From Cryobacterium inferilacus (lineage in GTDB: Bacteria; Actinomycetota; Actinomycetes; Actinomycetales; Microbacteriaceae): a stretch of DNA of 64,000 nucleotides. The notes beneath the pieces are model-generated. The model was given only the letters and a program-made list of their open reading frames with translations. It made no database searches and was not told the origin of the DNA. How positions within the stretch are numbered: the first letter of the stretch is position 1; each line of letters starts with the position of its first letter. Below, one piece after another: positions 1 through 8,070 of this stretch. The position numbers and the translations under genes are program-made. Location: the NCBI RefSeq assembly GCF_019599185.1, contig NZ_JAIEUL010000017.1:16279-80278 (forward strand), in the 5' to 3' direction.

Positions 1-818
1 GCGCGGCCCGCGTGCGCGACCTCGCCGGGCAGGGCCCGACCGTTCGCGGGCGGTTCGATGAACTGCACGTCGAGGTCGCCGAAGCGCGCGAGCGGCCGCA
101 GATCGTCACGCAGCCGGGCGAACGCCGCCGCCACCGGCTCCTCGGCCAGCGACCGGTCGCGGTCGGAGACCGCGCGCAGGTTGACCATCGCGCTCGCGGC
201 CAGGTCGGTGACGGTCTGGCGGGCGGCCTCCGCGCTCACGGTGCTGGAGCGCAGCACCGCGAGCATCGACTCGAGGGCCGTGGAGTGGGCATCCGTGAGG
301 TCGGCGATGAGCTTGGCCCGCTCGGCTGACGCCGCGCGCGAGTCGAGCAGGTAGGCGGGCGCCGCCGACGCCACCTGCTGGCGGATGCTCGTGGCCACGA
401 GCTGCCAGAGCCGGCCGACGAGCGCGTGGGTGGACTCGGGGTCGGTGCCGCCGGCCGGGGTGAGCTCGGGGTCGGTGAGCACCAGGAGGGCGCCGGTCGT
501 GGCCAGCCAGGCGGTGATCGGGCGGTCGGTGCCGCCGATCACGGCACGGAGACCCCACGGGTCGGAGGCGTCAGAGGCGAGGGAACGGCGCACGGCGTCC
601 AGCTCGACCAGGGTGACCTCGTCGATGATGGCCGGGTCGCCGGCCTTCTTCTGCGGACGGCCGGTGCAGTCCTCGGTGAAGATCACCAGGGCGGTATGCC
701 CGATCAGCGGCTGCAGCAGCTCGGAGAACCCGCCGGCGATCTCGAGCAGGGAGCTCGCCACGACGGCCTGCAGGGCGTCGAGCAGCTCGATGGAACGGGG
801 GTTGGCCATGGACTTCAT
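1..818 (-). CDS. LuxR-family-like regulator, N-terminal part (runs off the window)
   Basis: An open frame on the minus strand runs from ATG at 818 to the window edge without a stop, so about 272 N-terminal residues are visible. It starts MKSMANPRSIELLDALQAV and is mostly helical, with a region around residues 185-230 (RAKLIADLTDAH...SAMVNLRAVSDRDRS) that resembles the dimerisation helices of histidine kinases. Proteins of this layout in Micrococcales end in a degenerate HATPase plus a LuxR helix-turn-helix, but that part is outside the window, so the regulator call is inference. A TAGGCT box six bases before the ATG indicates a leaderless transcript. The gene is divergent from hxlB and probably controls it. 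ATG at 809 is an alternative start. Confidence 0.6.
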   Translation of the reverse strand, partial: MKSMANPRSIELLDALQAVVASSLLEIAGGFSELLQPLIGHTALVIFTEDCTGRPQKKAGDPAIIDEVTLVELDAVRRSLASDASDPWGLRAVIGGTDRPITAWLATTGALLVLTDPELTPAGGTDPESTHALVGRLWQLVATSIRQQVASAAPAYLLDSRAASAERAKLIADLTDAHSTALESMLAVLRSSTVSAEAARQTVTDLAASAMVNLRAVSDRDRSLAEEPVAAAFARLRDDLRPLARFGDLDVQFIEPPANGRALPGEVAHAGR

Positions 819-824
819 CGGCTC

Positions 825-830
825 AGCCTA
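825..830 (-). promoter_or_regulatory. -10 box of leaderless promoter for the LuxR-type gene
   Basis: On the minus strand TAGGCT is followed by six bases and then the ATG at 818, so transcription should begin at the start codon. The CCTACCCG half-site at 827-834 overlaps this box. Confidence 0.6.
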
Positions 831-876
831 CCCGGACCCGGCCGCCCGGCCGGATCTGCCTACCCGTCCGGGTAGG
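827..876. promoter_or_regulatory. Candidate operator: CCTACCCG half-site plus CCTACCCG-TC-CGGGTAGG palindrome
   Basis: An 18-base perfect palindrome with a 2-base centre lies at 859-876 (CCTACCCG, TC, CGGGTAGG). A third copy of the half-site lies at 827-834, exactly 32 bases upstream of the first half-site of the palindrome, which is about three helical turns. One site covers the -10 of the divergent regulator and the other sits between the two genes. This is a typical arrangement for an autoregulated divergent pair; the identity of the binding protein is inferred from position only. Confidence 0.55.
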
Positions 877-931
877 TCGGCCGCCCGTTCGGTGGGCGGC
901 GCCCCGCGGCCGGGGCGGCCACCATAGATGG

Positions 932-1561
932 ATGCCCACTACCGACGTCAGCCCCACCGACTCCACCGTCGCCGCACCCGCCGACCAGGGTCGCGCGGTC
1001 ATCTCGGCCGTCGACCTCATCCTGGCCGAGCACACCGGCGTGGCCGCCCGGCGGGCCTCGTCGCCCGATACCGCCGCCTCCCTCGCGGTGATGGCCGAGC
1101 GGCTGCGCGCCGCCGACCGGGTATTCGTGCTCGGCGCCGGCCGATCCGGCCTGGCTCTGCGGATGACGGCGATGCGCCTGATGCACCTCGGTCTCACCGT
1201 GCACGTGGTGGGCGACGTCAGCACCCCGGCGATCACCGCCACCGATGCCCTCCTGGTGGCCAGCGGCTCCGGCAGCACCGCCGGCACCGTGCGTGCGGCC
1301 GAGACCGCACGCTCGGTGGGCGCCTCCGTGCTCGTGCTCACCACGGCAGCGGAATCACCGTTGGCCGACCTGGCCGCCGTCAGCGTCGTCATCCCCGCCG
1401 CCCAGAAACAGGACCACGGCGGCACGCTCTCGGCCCAGTACTCCGGCGCGCTCTTCGAGCAGGCCGTCATGGTCATCGGCGACGCGCTCTTCCACACGCT
1501 CTGGCAGGCATCCGGCGCCACGGCCGACGAGCTCTGGCCGCGGCACGCGAACCTCGAATAG
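932..1561 (+). CDS. hxlB: 6-phospho-3-hexuloisomerase
   Basis: A 209-residue SIS-domain protein. It isomerises D-arabino-3-hexulose 6-phosphate to fructose 6-phosphate, the second step of formaldehyde fixation by the ribulose monophosphate pathway. The sugar-phosphate isomerase signature is visible as VFVLGAGRSGLALRM (about residues 66-80) and VASGSGSTAGTV (about 108-119), and the length fits the family, which is usually 180-210 residues. It lies just upstream of hxlA, which makes the preceding reaction product, and 43 bases separate the two. The ATG at 928 in another frame is not used. It is a cytosolic enzyme, probably induced by formaldehyde through the divergent regulator. Confidence 0.9.
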   Translation: MPTTDVSPTDSTVAAPADQGRAVISAVDLILAEHTGVAARRASSPDTAASLAVMAERLRAADRVFVLGAGRSGLALRMTAMRLMHLGLTVHVVGDVSTPAITATDALLVASGSGSTAGTVRAAETARSVGASVLVLTTAAESPLADLAAVSVVIPAAQKQDHGGTLSAQYSGALFEQAVMVIGDALFHTLWQASGATADELWPRHANLE

Positions 1562-1604
1562 CCCCACTCCTTCCCCTCCCACTCACGACAGAAAGCAGAT
1601 CCTC

Positions 1605-2228
1605 ATGAAGCTTCAGGTAGCAATGGACGTTCTCACCACCGCCGACGCGCTGGCACTGGCCGGCAAGGTCGCCCCGCACGTCGACATCATCGAGCTCGGC
1701 ACCCCGCTGATCAAGGCGGAGGGACTGCGCGCGGTCACCGCGATCAAGCAGGCCCACCCCGACAAGATCGTCTTCGCCGACCTCAAGACGATGGATGCCG
1801 GTGAGCTCGAGGCCGACATCGCCTTCACCGCCGGCGCAGACCTCGTCACCGTGCTCGGCACGGCCGGTGACAGCACCATCGTGGGCGCCGTCGCGGCCGC
1901 CACCAAGCACAACAAGGGCATCGTCGTCGACCTCATCGGGGTGTCCGACAAGGTGACCAGGGCCCGCGAGGTCATCGCGCTCGGCGCCGTGTTCGTGGAG
2001 ATGCACGCCGGTCTCGACGAGCAGGCCGAGGAGGGCTTCACCCTCGACACCCTGCTCAGCGCCGGCGAGACCGCCCAGGTGCCGTTCTCCCTGGCCGGCG
2101 GCGTCAGCGTTGCCACCATCGCAGCGGTGCAGAAGGCCGGTGCCGACGTGGCCGTTGCCGGTGGCGCGATCTACGGTGCAGACGACCCGGCCGCCGCCGC
2201 TGCCGAGCTGCGCGCCGCCATCAGCTAG
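1605..2228 (+). CDS. hxlA: 3-hexulose-6-phosphate synthase
   Basis: A 207-residue TIM-barrel enzyme of the orotidine-monophosphate-decarboxylase superfamily, which condenses formaldehyde with ribulose 5-phosphate. Family blocks are LQVAMDVLT at the N-terminus, IELGTPLIKAEG (about 30-41), FADLKTMDAGELEAD (about 58-72; metal and phosphate ligands), HAGLDEQ and the phosphate-binding SLAGGVS and VAVAGGAIYGADDP near the C-terminus. The start at ATG 1605 matches the family N-terminus; the frame is open further upstream only because it overlaps hxlB. With hxlB it forms a formaldehyde detoxification or assimilation operon that ends in the terminator at 2265-2301. Confidence 0.93.
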   Translation: MKLQVAMDVLTTADALALAGKVAPHVDIIELGTPLIKAEGLRAVTAIKQAHPDKIVFADLKTMDAGELEADIAFTAGADLVTVLGTAGDSTIVGAVAAATKHNKGIVVDLIGVSDKVTRAREVIALGAVFVEMHAGLDEQAEEGFTLDTLLSAGETAQVPFSLAGGVSVATIAAVQKAGADVAVAGGAIYGADDPAAAAAELRAAIS

Positions 2229-2264
2229 CCGCCCGCCCAGTCAGTCGCATCCGCGCGACATGCC

Positions 2265-2301
2265 AAAAAATGCCCCTTCACCGTCGTGAAGGGGCATTTT
2301 T
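2265..2301. terminator. Bidirectional intrinsic terminator between hxlA and the HAD phosphatase
   Basis: A perfect stem TGCCCCTTCAC / GTGAAGGGGCA with a CGTC loop is flanked by A6 on the left and T5 on the right. It lies 37 bases after the hxlA stop and 26 bases after the stop of the convergent gene, so it can end both transcripts. It is the only textbook stem-plus-T-run terminator I noticed between genes in the window. Confidence 0.93.
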
Positions 2302-2326
2302 GCGGCAACTCGGCGCCGGGCGCCGG

Positions 2327-3004
2327 TCAGCCGAGGAGCAGTTTGCCGAGCTGGTCGGTGGAGTGCACCACGGCGGTGGCCAGTGCGGCCTCCGCGGGGG
2401 AGCCGTAGCCCCACTCGACGAGGATGGTCGGCACGCCGTGGGCGCTGGCACCCTCGGCGTCGTAGATGCGGTCGCCGACCATGACGACGGCGGAGGTGTC
2501 GACGTCGGCGGCCTTGAAGCGCACGATCGCCTCGGCGACGATGTCGGCCTTGCTGCTGCGGGACTCGTTCTCGGTCGCGCCCACCATGATGGTGAAGTAC
2601 TTGGCGAGGTCGAAGTGCTCGAGGATCGCGATAGCGGTGTGCTCTGGCTTGCTCGTGGCCAGGCCGAGCGGGATGCCCGACTCGTGGATGCGCTCGAGCA
2701 GGCCGGCGACGCCGGGGTAGACCGCGGTGTCCAGTGAGGCCGGGCCCTGGTAGTCGGCACGGTACACGGCCAGGGCTTCGAGGGCCTCGTCCGGCGTCAT
2801 GCCGGCGTACTCGCCGAATGCGGCCAGCAGGGGCGGGCCGACGTAGGCCATCAGCTCGGCGTCGGTGGGAACCGGCCGGCCGAGGAGGGCGAAGGTGCGG
2901 GCCAACGAGTTCGTGATCGCGGGGGCGGAATCCGTGATGGTTCCGTCAAGATCGAAGAGGATGGCGCTCCAGGTGCGCGTCAGGGTGGGGTTCACTCGCA
3001 ACAT
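2327..3004 (-). CDS. HAD-family hydrolase, phosphoglycolate-phosphatase-like
   Basis: A 225-residue HAD hydrolase. The nucleophile motif is ILFDLDGTITDS (about residues 14-25), motif II is LGLATSKPE (about 113-121), the motif III lysine is in SRSSKADIV, and motif IV is VVMVGDRIYDAEGA (about 174-187). An alpha-helical cap of the Gph/PpaX type lies between motifs I and II. The substrate is probably a small phosphate ester such as phosphoglycolate, but HAD specificity cannot be read from sequence. It follows nucS on the minus strand, separated by 241 bases that contain a large palindrome, so co-transcription is doubtful. A TAGCGC box lies about 15 bases before the ATG. Confidence 0.82.
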   Translation of the reverse strand: MLRVNPTLTRTWSAILFDLDGTITDSAPAITNSLARTFALLGRPVPTDAELMAYVGPPLLAAFGEYAGMTPDEALEALAVYRADYQGPASLDTAVYPGVAGLLERIHESGIPLGLATSKPEHTAIAILEHFDLAKYFTIMVGATENESRSSKADIVAEAIVRFKAADVDTSAVVMVGDRIYDAEGASAHGVPTILVEWGYGSPAEAALATAVVHSTDQLGKLLLG

Positions 3005-3150
3005 CTTAGGGCCGTGGGAGCGCTACCCTTGCACGTGTACCCCAATCAGGGTATGGCAACGCGGCCCGTCGGGGGCCGTTCCGAGTCAGGTGCTGACAGC
3101 CGAACCCGCCGCTGGTCAGCCCGAACGCTGCCGGGTCGGTGCCCGCCGCC

Positions 3151-3220
3151 CCAACTGTTGCCGGATCGGACAATTGCGCCCGGTGTGCCGGGCGCAATTG
3201 CCCGCACGGGGAACAGTTGG
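3151..3220. repeat. Dispersed palindromic element, copy 1
   Basis: A 70-base imperfect palindrome: outer arms CCAACTGTTG and GAACAGTTGG, inner arms CAATTGCGCCCGG and CCGGGCGCAATTG around a short TGTG centre. It begins 26 bases after the nucS stop. A second copy at 46154-46222 is almost identical through the whole element. The rest of the 3005-3245 interval holds no gene that I can support. Confidence 0.85.
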
Positions 3221-3245
3221 CCGCGGGTGGGACCGGGTTGAGCAG

Positions 3246-3941
3246 CTAGAAGAGTTTTGAGGCGGTGTCGTCAAGGCCGCGCATCGCGTCATAGTCGAGC
3301 ACCAGGCAACGGATGCCACGGTCCTCGGCCAGCGTCCGCGCCTGGGGCTTGATCTGCTGTGCGGCGAACACGCCCACCACGGGCGCCAGGTGCGGGTCGC
3401 GGTTCATCAGCTCGAGGTAGCGGGTGAGCTGCTCGACGCCGTCGATGTCGCCGCGGCGCTTGAGTTCGACGGCCACCGAGGCGCCCTGCGCATCCCTGGC
3501 CAGGATGTCGACCGGGCCGATCGCCGTCATGTACTCGCGGCGCACCAGGGTGTGGCCGTCGCCGAGGAGGTGGATGTGTTCGGCGAGCAGCTTCTGCAGG
3601 TGCGCCTCGACGCCGTCCTTGATCAGGCCGGGGTCGATGCCGAGGTCGTGCGCGGAGTCGTGCTCGACCTCGTAGATGCTCACGATGAGCTGGTCGGCGG
3701 TCTTGGTGTGCGTCACGGTCCACAGCTCGGTGACACCGGCCTCCACCTGCAGCTCGTCCGGCGCCGACACGGCGAGGCTGCACGGCGGGCTCATCCAGTT
3801 CAGCGGCTTGTACGAGCCGCCGTCGGAGTGCACGAGCAGACTGCCGTCGGACTTGAGCATGAGCAGGCGGGTCGCCAGCGGCAGATGCGCGCTGAGGCGC
3901 CCGGCGTAGTCAACTGAGCATTTTGCTATAACGAGGCGCAC
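3246..3941 (-). CDS. nucS: Endonuclease NucS (EndoMS)
   Basis: A 231-residue mismatch-specific endonuclease. In actinobacteria, which lack MutS/MutL, NucS cleaves both strands at G-T, G-G and T-T mismatches and depends on the sliding clamp. The N-terminal DNA-binding and dimerisation part ([16 protein letters not shown]) is followed by the nuclease domain, with [14 protein letters not shown] (about 138-151) and [17 protein letters not shown] (about 156-172) giving the D and ExK catalytic residues. The C-terminus SKLF fits a clamp-binding tail. Length is close to the mycobacterial protein. The GTG start at 3941 is set by a TAAGCT box six bases upstream. That box overlaps the end of the preceding MFS gene. 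Confidence 0.93.
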   Translation of the reverse strand: MRLVIAKCSVDYAGRLSAHLPLATRLLMLKSDGSLLVHSDGGSYKPLNWMSPPCSLAVSAPDELQVEAGVTELWTVTHTKTADQLIVSIYEVEHDSAHDLGIDPGLIKDGVEAHLQKLLAEHIHLLGDGHTLVRREYMTAIGPVDILARDAQGASVAVELKRRGDIDGVEQLTRYLELMNRDPHLAPVVGVFAAQQIKPQARTLAEDRGIRCLVLDYDAMRGLDDTASKLF

Positions 3942-3947
3942 TGAACG

Positions 3948-3953
3948 AGCTTA
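3948..3953 (-). promoter_or_regulatory. -10 box of leaderless nucS promoter
   Basis: TAAGCT on the minus strand, then six bases, then the GTG at 3941. The box includes the TAA stop codon of the upstream MFS gene, so nucS can be transcribed on its own. Confidence 0.55.
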
Positions 3954-5237
3954 ACCGGCGGCGGGGGTCTCGGTGCGCTCCCGGGCGGCGGGAGCGGCCA
4001 GCCCGGCCAGCGCCATGAGCACCACGATCACGACGAGGGCGTTCAGGATGCCCACCTGCTCGCCGAGCAGGCCCAGCAGGGGCGGCCCGACCAGGAAGGC
4101 GAAATAGCCGATCATGGCGACGGCGCTCACCCTGGCGGCGGCGTTGGCGGTGTCGTCGGCGGCGGCCGACATACCCACCGGGAAGCCGAGCGAGGCGCCG
4201 AGGCCCCACAGCACGGTGCCGAGAACCAGCAGCCAGGTTGCCGGCGCGAGGATCACCAGGACCAGGCCCACGACCCCCAGTAGTGCGCAGGTGCGAAGCA
4301 CGGGCACCCGACCGAACCGGTCGATCAGCGGCCCGCCCGCCACCCGGCCCACGGTCATCGCGGTCACGAACACCCCGAAGACGAGGGCGCCGGTGGCATC
4401 GCTCTGGCCGTGCCCGTCGACGACGGCCAGCGCCAGCCAGTCGCTGGCCGACCCTTCGGCGAAGGTCATGCCGAGCACGATCATGCCGATCAGGAGGATC
4501 TTGCGGTCACGCCAGACCAGCAGGCCGGCCCGCAGGCGCTCGCGCCAATCGGGACGAACGGCGCTCTCGTGCGGGTGTGCGGTCGTGTGCCCGGCCGCGT
4601 CGCCGAGTTCAGGGCGCACCGGAATGAACCGCACCGCCACGATCGCGGTGGCCACGATGACGATCGCCATCGCGGTGAGGTGCCAGAAGACCGGCACGGC
4701 GAGGGCGGATGCGCCGGCGCCGACGAGAGCCCCGACCACCGTGCCCAGGCTGAAGCAGGCGTGCAGCAGCGGCATCAGGGTGCTGCCGAGCTGGCGTTCG
4801 ACGTCGGCACCCTCGACGTTCATCATCACGTCAAGCGATCCCAGGCCGAAGCCCACCAGGGCCAGCCCGAGGAAGGCGACCGGCGCCGATCCCCAATAGC
4901 TGGCGCCGGCCCCCACGGTGATCAGCCCGATCGAGGAGATGAAGGTGCTCAGGACCATCGCCCGGCGCGCGCCGAGGCCGGCGAGCAGCCACACCGCCAC
5001 CATCAGCCCGAGCACCGATCCTGCCGACAGCCCAAAGATGAGCAGACCCAGCTGATCCGTGCGGAGGGACAGCCCGTCGCGCACCGTCGGCACCCGGGAG
5101 ACCCAGGAGGCCAGACCGAGGCCGCTGATGAAGAAGATCGCGAAGACCGCGGTGCGCCAGGCCACGAGGCTCCGGCGGGACAGTGCAAACCCGGGGGCGG
5201 GCGTGTGTTCGGGCTGGGTCACGGGAGGTCCTGACAT
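3951..5237 (-). CDS. MFS transporter (YbjJ-like)
   Basis: A 428-residue inner-membrane protein with about twelve hydrophobic segments in two six-helix halves separated by a charged loop near residues 210-230 (GDAAGHTTAHPHESAVRPDW). The first half carries SWVSRVPTVRDGL and LGLLIFGLSAGSVLG, and the FGLGSLDVMMNVEG segment near residue 135 resembles the YbjJ/fucose-permease-like branch of the major facilitator superfamily. The substrate is not predictable. It ends 10 bases before the start of nucS. A TAGCGT box lies 15 bases before the ATG on the minus strand. Confidence 0.85.
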   Translation of the reverse strand: MSGPPVTQPEHTPAPGFALSRRSLVAWRTAVFAIFFISGLGLASWVSRVPTVRDGLSLRTDQLGLLIFGLSAGSVLGLMVAVWLLAGLGARRAMVLSTFISSIGLITVGAGASYWGSAPVAFLGLALVGFGLGSLDVMMNVEGADVERQLGSTLMPLLHACFSLGTVVGALVGAGASALAVPVFWHLTAMAIVIVATAIVAVRFIPVRPELGDAAGHTTAHPHESAVRPDWRERLRAGLLVWRDRKILLIGMIVLGMTFAEGSASDWLALAVVDGHGQSDATGALVFGVFVTAMTVGRVAGGPLIDRFGRVPVLRTCALLGVVGLVLVILAPATWLLVLGTVLWGLGASLGFPVGMSAAADDTANAAARVSAVAMIGYFAFLVGPPLLGLLGEQVGILNALVVIVVLMALAGLAAPAARERTETPAAG

Positions 5238-5377
5238 CGAGGCGGTGCCTTCACGCTAGTCTCCCCGGGGGCCGCGACCCGGGAGGTGGCCTGGGCAGGC
5301 GCGCATCGGGTGAGACGCGTTGGCGGGCTGCGACCGCGGGCCAGGCCGGTCACCCTGGATTGGCTTGGCTCAGCCGC

Positions 5378-5396
5378 TTAGGCTAGCCTCACCTAA
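5378..5396. promoter_or_regulatory. Iron box (DtxR/IdeR-type operator)
   Basis: TTAGGCTAGCCTCACCTAA is a 19-base near-palindrome matching the actinobacterial iron-box consensus (TTAGGTTAGGCTAACCTAA) at most positions. It lies 30 bases upstream of the start codon of the iron-binding lipoprotein, where a bound iron-loaded repressor would block transcription. Confidence 0.85.
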
Positions 5397-5425
5397 GCAA
5401 TTGTCATTTCCTGAGGAGTCCCCTG

Positions 5426-6469
5426 ATGCGCCGCGCTCTCCCACTCGTCCTTCTTGTCGCCACCGTCACCGTCGCGGTGACGGCATGCACCCCGGCCGAA
5501 CCCGCCTCGACGGATTCCGCCACCGCCGCGAGCTCTGACGGCGTTTTCACCCTCTACTCCGGCCGTGACGAGGCGCTCGTACAGCCGCTGATCGACCTGT
5601 TCGAGGAGCAATCCGGCACCGACGTCGAGGTGCGCTACGGCAACACCGCCGAGCTCGGCGCCCTGCTGCTCGAGGAGGGCGACCAGAGCCCGGCTCAGGT
5701 CTTCCTCTCCCAGGATGCGGGTGCCCTCGGCGCCTTGAGCAACGCCGGCCGGTTCGCCACCCTGCCGGAGAGCATCACCGCCGCCGTACCGGCCGGTTTC
5801 ACCTCGACCGACGACAGCTGGGTCGGCGTCACCGGTCGGGCGCGTGTGATCGTCTATGACGGCGAGGCGCTCACCGCCGCCGAGGTGCCCGATTCCGTCG
5901 ACGCCTTCACCGACGACGCCTGGGCGGGCCGATTCGGGATCGCTCCGAGCAACGCCAGTTTCCAGGCCTTCATCACCGCCTACCGCGTGCTCAACGGCGA
6001 GGAGGCGGCCGACGCCTGGGTCGCTGCCATCGCGGCGAACAAGCCGCAGATCTTCGAGAACAACGGCGCCCTGCTCGCCGCGGTCAACGAGGGGGTCGTC
6101 GAAGCCGGTCTGCTCAATCACTACTACTGGTACGCCCAGGCCGCCGAAACCGGTGCAGAGAACATGCGTGCACAGCTCTCCTTCCCCGAGCAGGGCGACG
6201 CAGGCGCGATCGTCAATGTGAGCGGCGCGGGCCTGCTGCAGACCGGTGAGACGGATGCCGACGCCCTCGCGTTCATCGAGTTCCTGGTCTCGGCCGAGGC
6301 CCAGCAGTACTTCGTCGACGAGACCTTCGAGTACCCGCTCATCGAGGGCGTCGATGCCCCGGCCGACCTGCCGCCACTGGACTCCCTGGTCAACCCCGAC
6401 CTCGACCTCAGCGACCTCGAATCCCTCGAGGTCACCCAGGAGCTGCTCAGCCAGTACGGCCTGATCTAG
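5426..6469 (+). CDS. Ferric iron ABC transporter substrate-binding lipoprotein
   Basis: A 347-residue extracytoplasmic binding protein of the FbpA/FutA type. The signal peptide MRRALPLVLLVATVTVAVTA ends in a lipobox with Cys21, so it is lipid-anchored. The mature part begins FTLYSGRDEALVQPLIDLFE, typical of the family, and the LLNHYYWYAQ segment (about residues 230-239) supplies the paired tyrosines that coordinate Fe3+. A strong ribosome site (TGAGGAG) precedes ATG 5426. It is first in a three-gene operon with the permease and ATPase and is placed under the iron box at 5378-5396, so it should be expressed in iron shortage. Confidence 0.92.
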   Translation: MRRALPLVLLVATVTVAVTACTPAEPASTDSATAASSDGVFTLYSGRDEALVQPLIDLFEEQSGTDVEVRYGNTAELGALLLEEGDQSPAQVFLSQDAGALGALSNAGRFATLPESITAAVPAGFTSTDDSWVGVTGRARVIVYDGEALTAAEVPDSVDAFTDDAWAGRFGIAPSNASFQAFITAYRVLNGEEAADAWVAAIAANKPQIFENNGALLAAVNEGVVEAGLLNHYYWYAQAAETGAENMRAQLSFPEQGDAGAIVNVSGAGLLQTGETDADALAFIEFLVSAEAQQYFVDETFEYPLIEGVDAPADLPPLDSLVNPDLDLSDLESLEVTQELLSQYGLI

Positions 6470-6510
6470 CCCGCTCCGCCCGCCCGAACAGAAGGAACCC
6501 CACGGCTACC

Positions 6511-8070
6511 GTGACCCTCGAGTCAGCCACGCGCGGCCGATCCCCCCGGTCGCGGGTCGGTCGCGCGCCGGCGTGGCTGGTCGGGCTCGCGGCGGTCTGC
6601 GCGGCTGCTGCGGCCATCCCTCTCGTCTACCTCGTGGTGCGCTCGGCGGATGCCGGCCTGGCGGAGCTGGCCGACACCCTGCTGCGCCCGCGGGTGCTCA
6701 CGCTGACCCTCAACTCGGTGGTGCTGGCCGCCTTCGTCACCGTGACCTGCCTCGTGCTGGGCACTCTGAGCGCCTGGCTGCTCACCCGGTTGCGCTTGCC
6801 GTCCGCGCGGGCCTGGCTGCTCGTGTCGGCGTTGCCACTCGCGGTGCCCTCGTACCTCGCCGCGTACGGCTGGCTGGTCTGGTTTCCCGGTTTCAACGGC
6901 TTCTGGGCAAGTTGGCTCGTGCTGAGCGTGGTCTGCACCCCGTATGTGACGTTGCCCGTCGCTGCGGCCCTGCGCGGGGCCTCCGGAGACCTGGAAGCCG
7001 TGGCCAGAACGCTCGGCCGTGGTCCCCTCGGTGCGTTCAGGGCGGCGACCTGGCCGCGGATCCGGCCGGCCGCGATCGCCGGCGGCCTGCTCGTGGGCCT
7101 CTACGCCCTGAGCGATTTCGGCCTCGTCTCGATGCTCCGGTTCCAGACCCTCACCTGGGGAATCAACGCCGCCTACGGAGCGAGTTTCGACCGTAATCAG
7201 GCCGCCATGCTCGCCCTGGTGCTGGTGGTGCTCGCCCTGGTGGTCGTGGCCGGGGAACGCCGCAGCCGTGGCAGGGTCGTGCACAGTCCAGGGCGGAACG
7301 CTCCGGGGACCATTCGGCCGGGGCGGGCCCTTGTGCCGGCGCTGGGTGTGCTGCTGATCGCTCCGGGGCTCGGTGTCGCGGTACCGGTGGCCGGGCTGGT
7401 CAGCCGACTGGTCGATGCGGAGACCCTGCGGGAGATCGACCTGGTGCGGCTGGCGGAGGCCATCGGCGCGACACTCGGTCTCGCGGTGGCCGGTGCGCTC
7501 GTCGCTGCCGTGCTCGCGCTGCCCGTCGCGGCCCTCGCCGCCCGGTACCGCGGCCGGCTGGTGTCCGCCATCGAGTCGGTGGGCTTTCTCGGGCATGCGC
7601 TGCCGGGCATCGTGGTGGGGCTCTCCCTCGTGTTCTTCACCCTCTCGGTGATGCCGGCGCTCTACCAGAGCGTCGTTGTGCTCGTTTTCGGCTACGCCGT
7701 GCTGTTCATGCCCAAGGCCATCGGCACCATGCGGGGCGGGATCGCCGCCGTGCCCGGCAGTCTTCTGGACGTGTCCCGGATGCTCGGGCTCTCGCCGTTG
7801 GCGGTCTGGTGGCGGGTCACCGCGCCGCTCGCCCTGCCGTCCGTGGGCATCGGCGCGCTGCTGGTGGCGATCTCGGTCATGAAAGAATTGCCTGCGACGC
7901 TGCTCTTGCGGCCCACAGGCATCTCGACGCTGGCGACCGAGCTGTGGAACCGCACCACGGTTTTCGAGTTCGGGGCCGCGGCGCCGTACGCGGCAGCCCT
8001 GGTATTGCTGGCGGCCGTGCCGGCCGTCATCCTGTCCGGCATCCGCGGTGTCGCGAAGGAGGAAGTGTGA
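6511..8070 (+). CDS. Ferric iron ABC transporter permease
   Basis: A 519-residue membrane protein with two fused permease halves, as in FbpB. Each half ends in an EAA-type loop that contacts the ATPase: EAVARTLGRGPLGAFRAATW near residue 160 and LDVSRMLGLSPLAVWWRV near 418. About twelve hydrophobic segments are visible. The GTG start at 6511 has GAAGGA upstream. Its stop overlaps the start of the ATPase gene as GTGA, showing translational coupling. The substrate call follows from the neighbouring binding protein and iron box. Confidence 0.92.
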   Translation: MTLESATRGRSPRSRVGRAPAWLVGLAAVCAAAAAIPLVYLVVRSADAGLAELADTLLRPRVLTLTLNSVVLAAFVTVTCLVLGTLSAWLLTRLRLPSARAWLLVSALPLAVPSYLAAYGWLVWFPGFNGFWASWLVLSVVCTPYVTLPVAAALRGASGDLEAVARTLGRGPLGAFRAATWPRIRPAAIAGGLLVGLYALSDFGLVSMLRFQTLTWGINAAYGASFDRNQAAMLALVLVVLALVVVAGERRSRGRVVHSPGRNAPGTIRPGRALVPALGVLLIAPGLGVAVPVAGLVSRLVDAETLREIDLVRLAEAIGATLGLAVAGALVAAVLALPVAALAARYRGRLVSAIESVGFLGHALPGIVVGLSLVFFTLSVMPALYQSVVVLVFGYAVLFMPKAIGTMRGGIAAVPGSLLDVSRMLGLSPLAVWWRVTAPLALPSVGIGALLVAISVMKELPATLLLRPTGISTLATELWNRTTVFEFGAAAPYAAALVLLAAVPAVILSGIRGVAKEEV

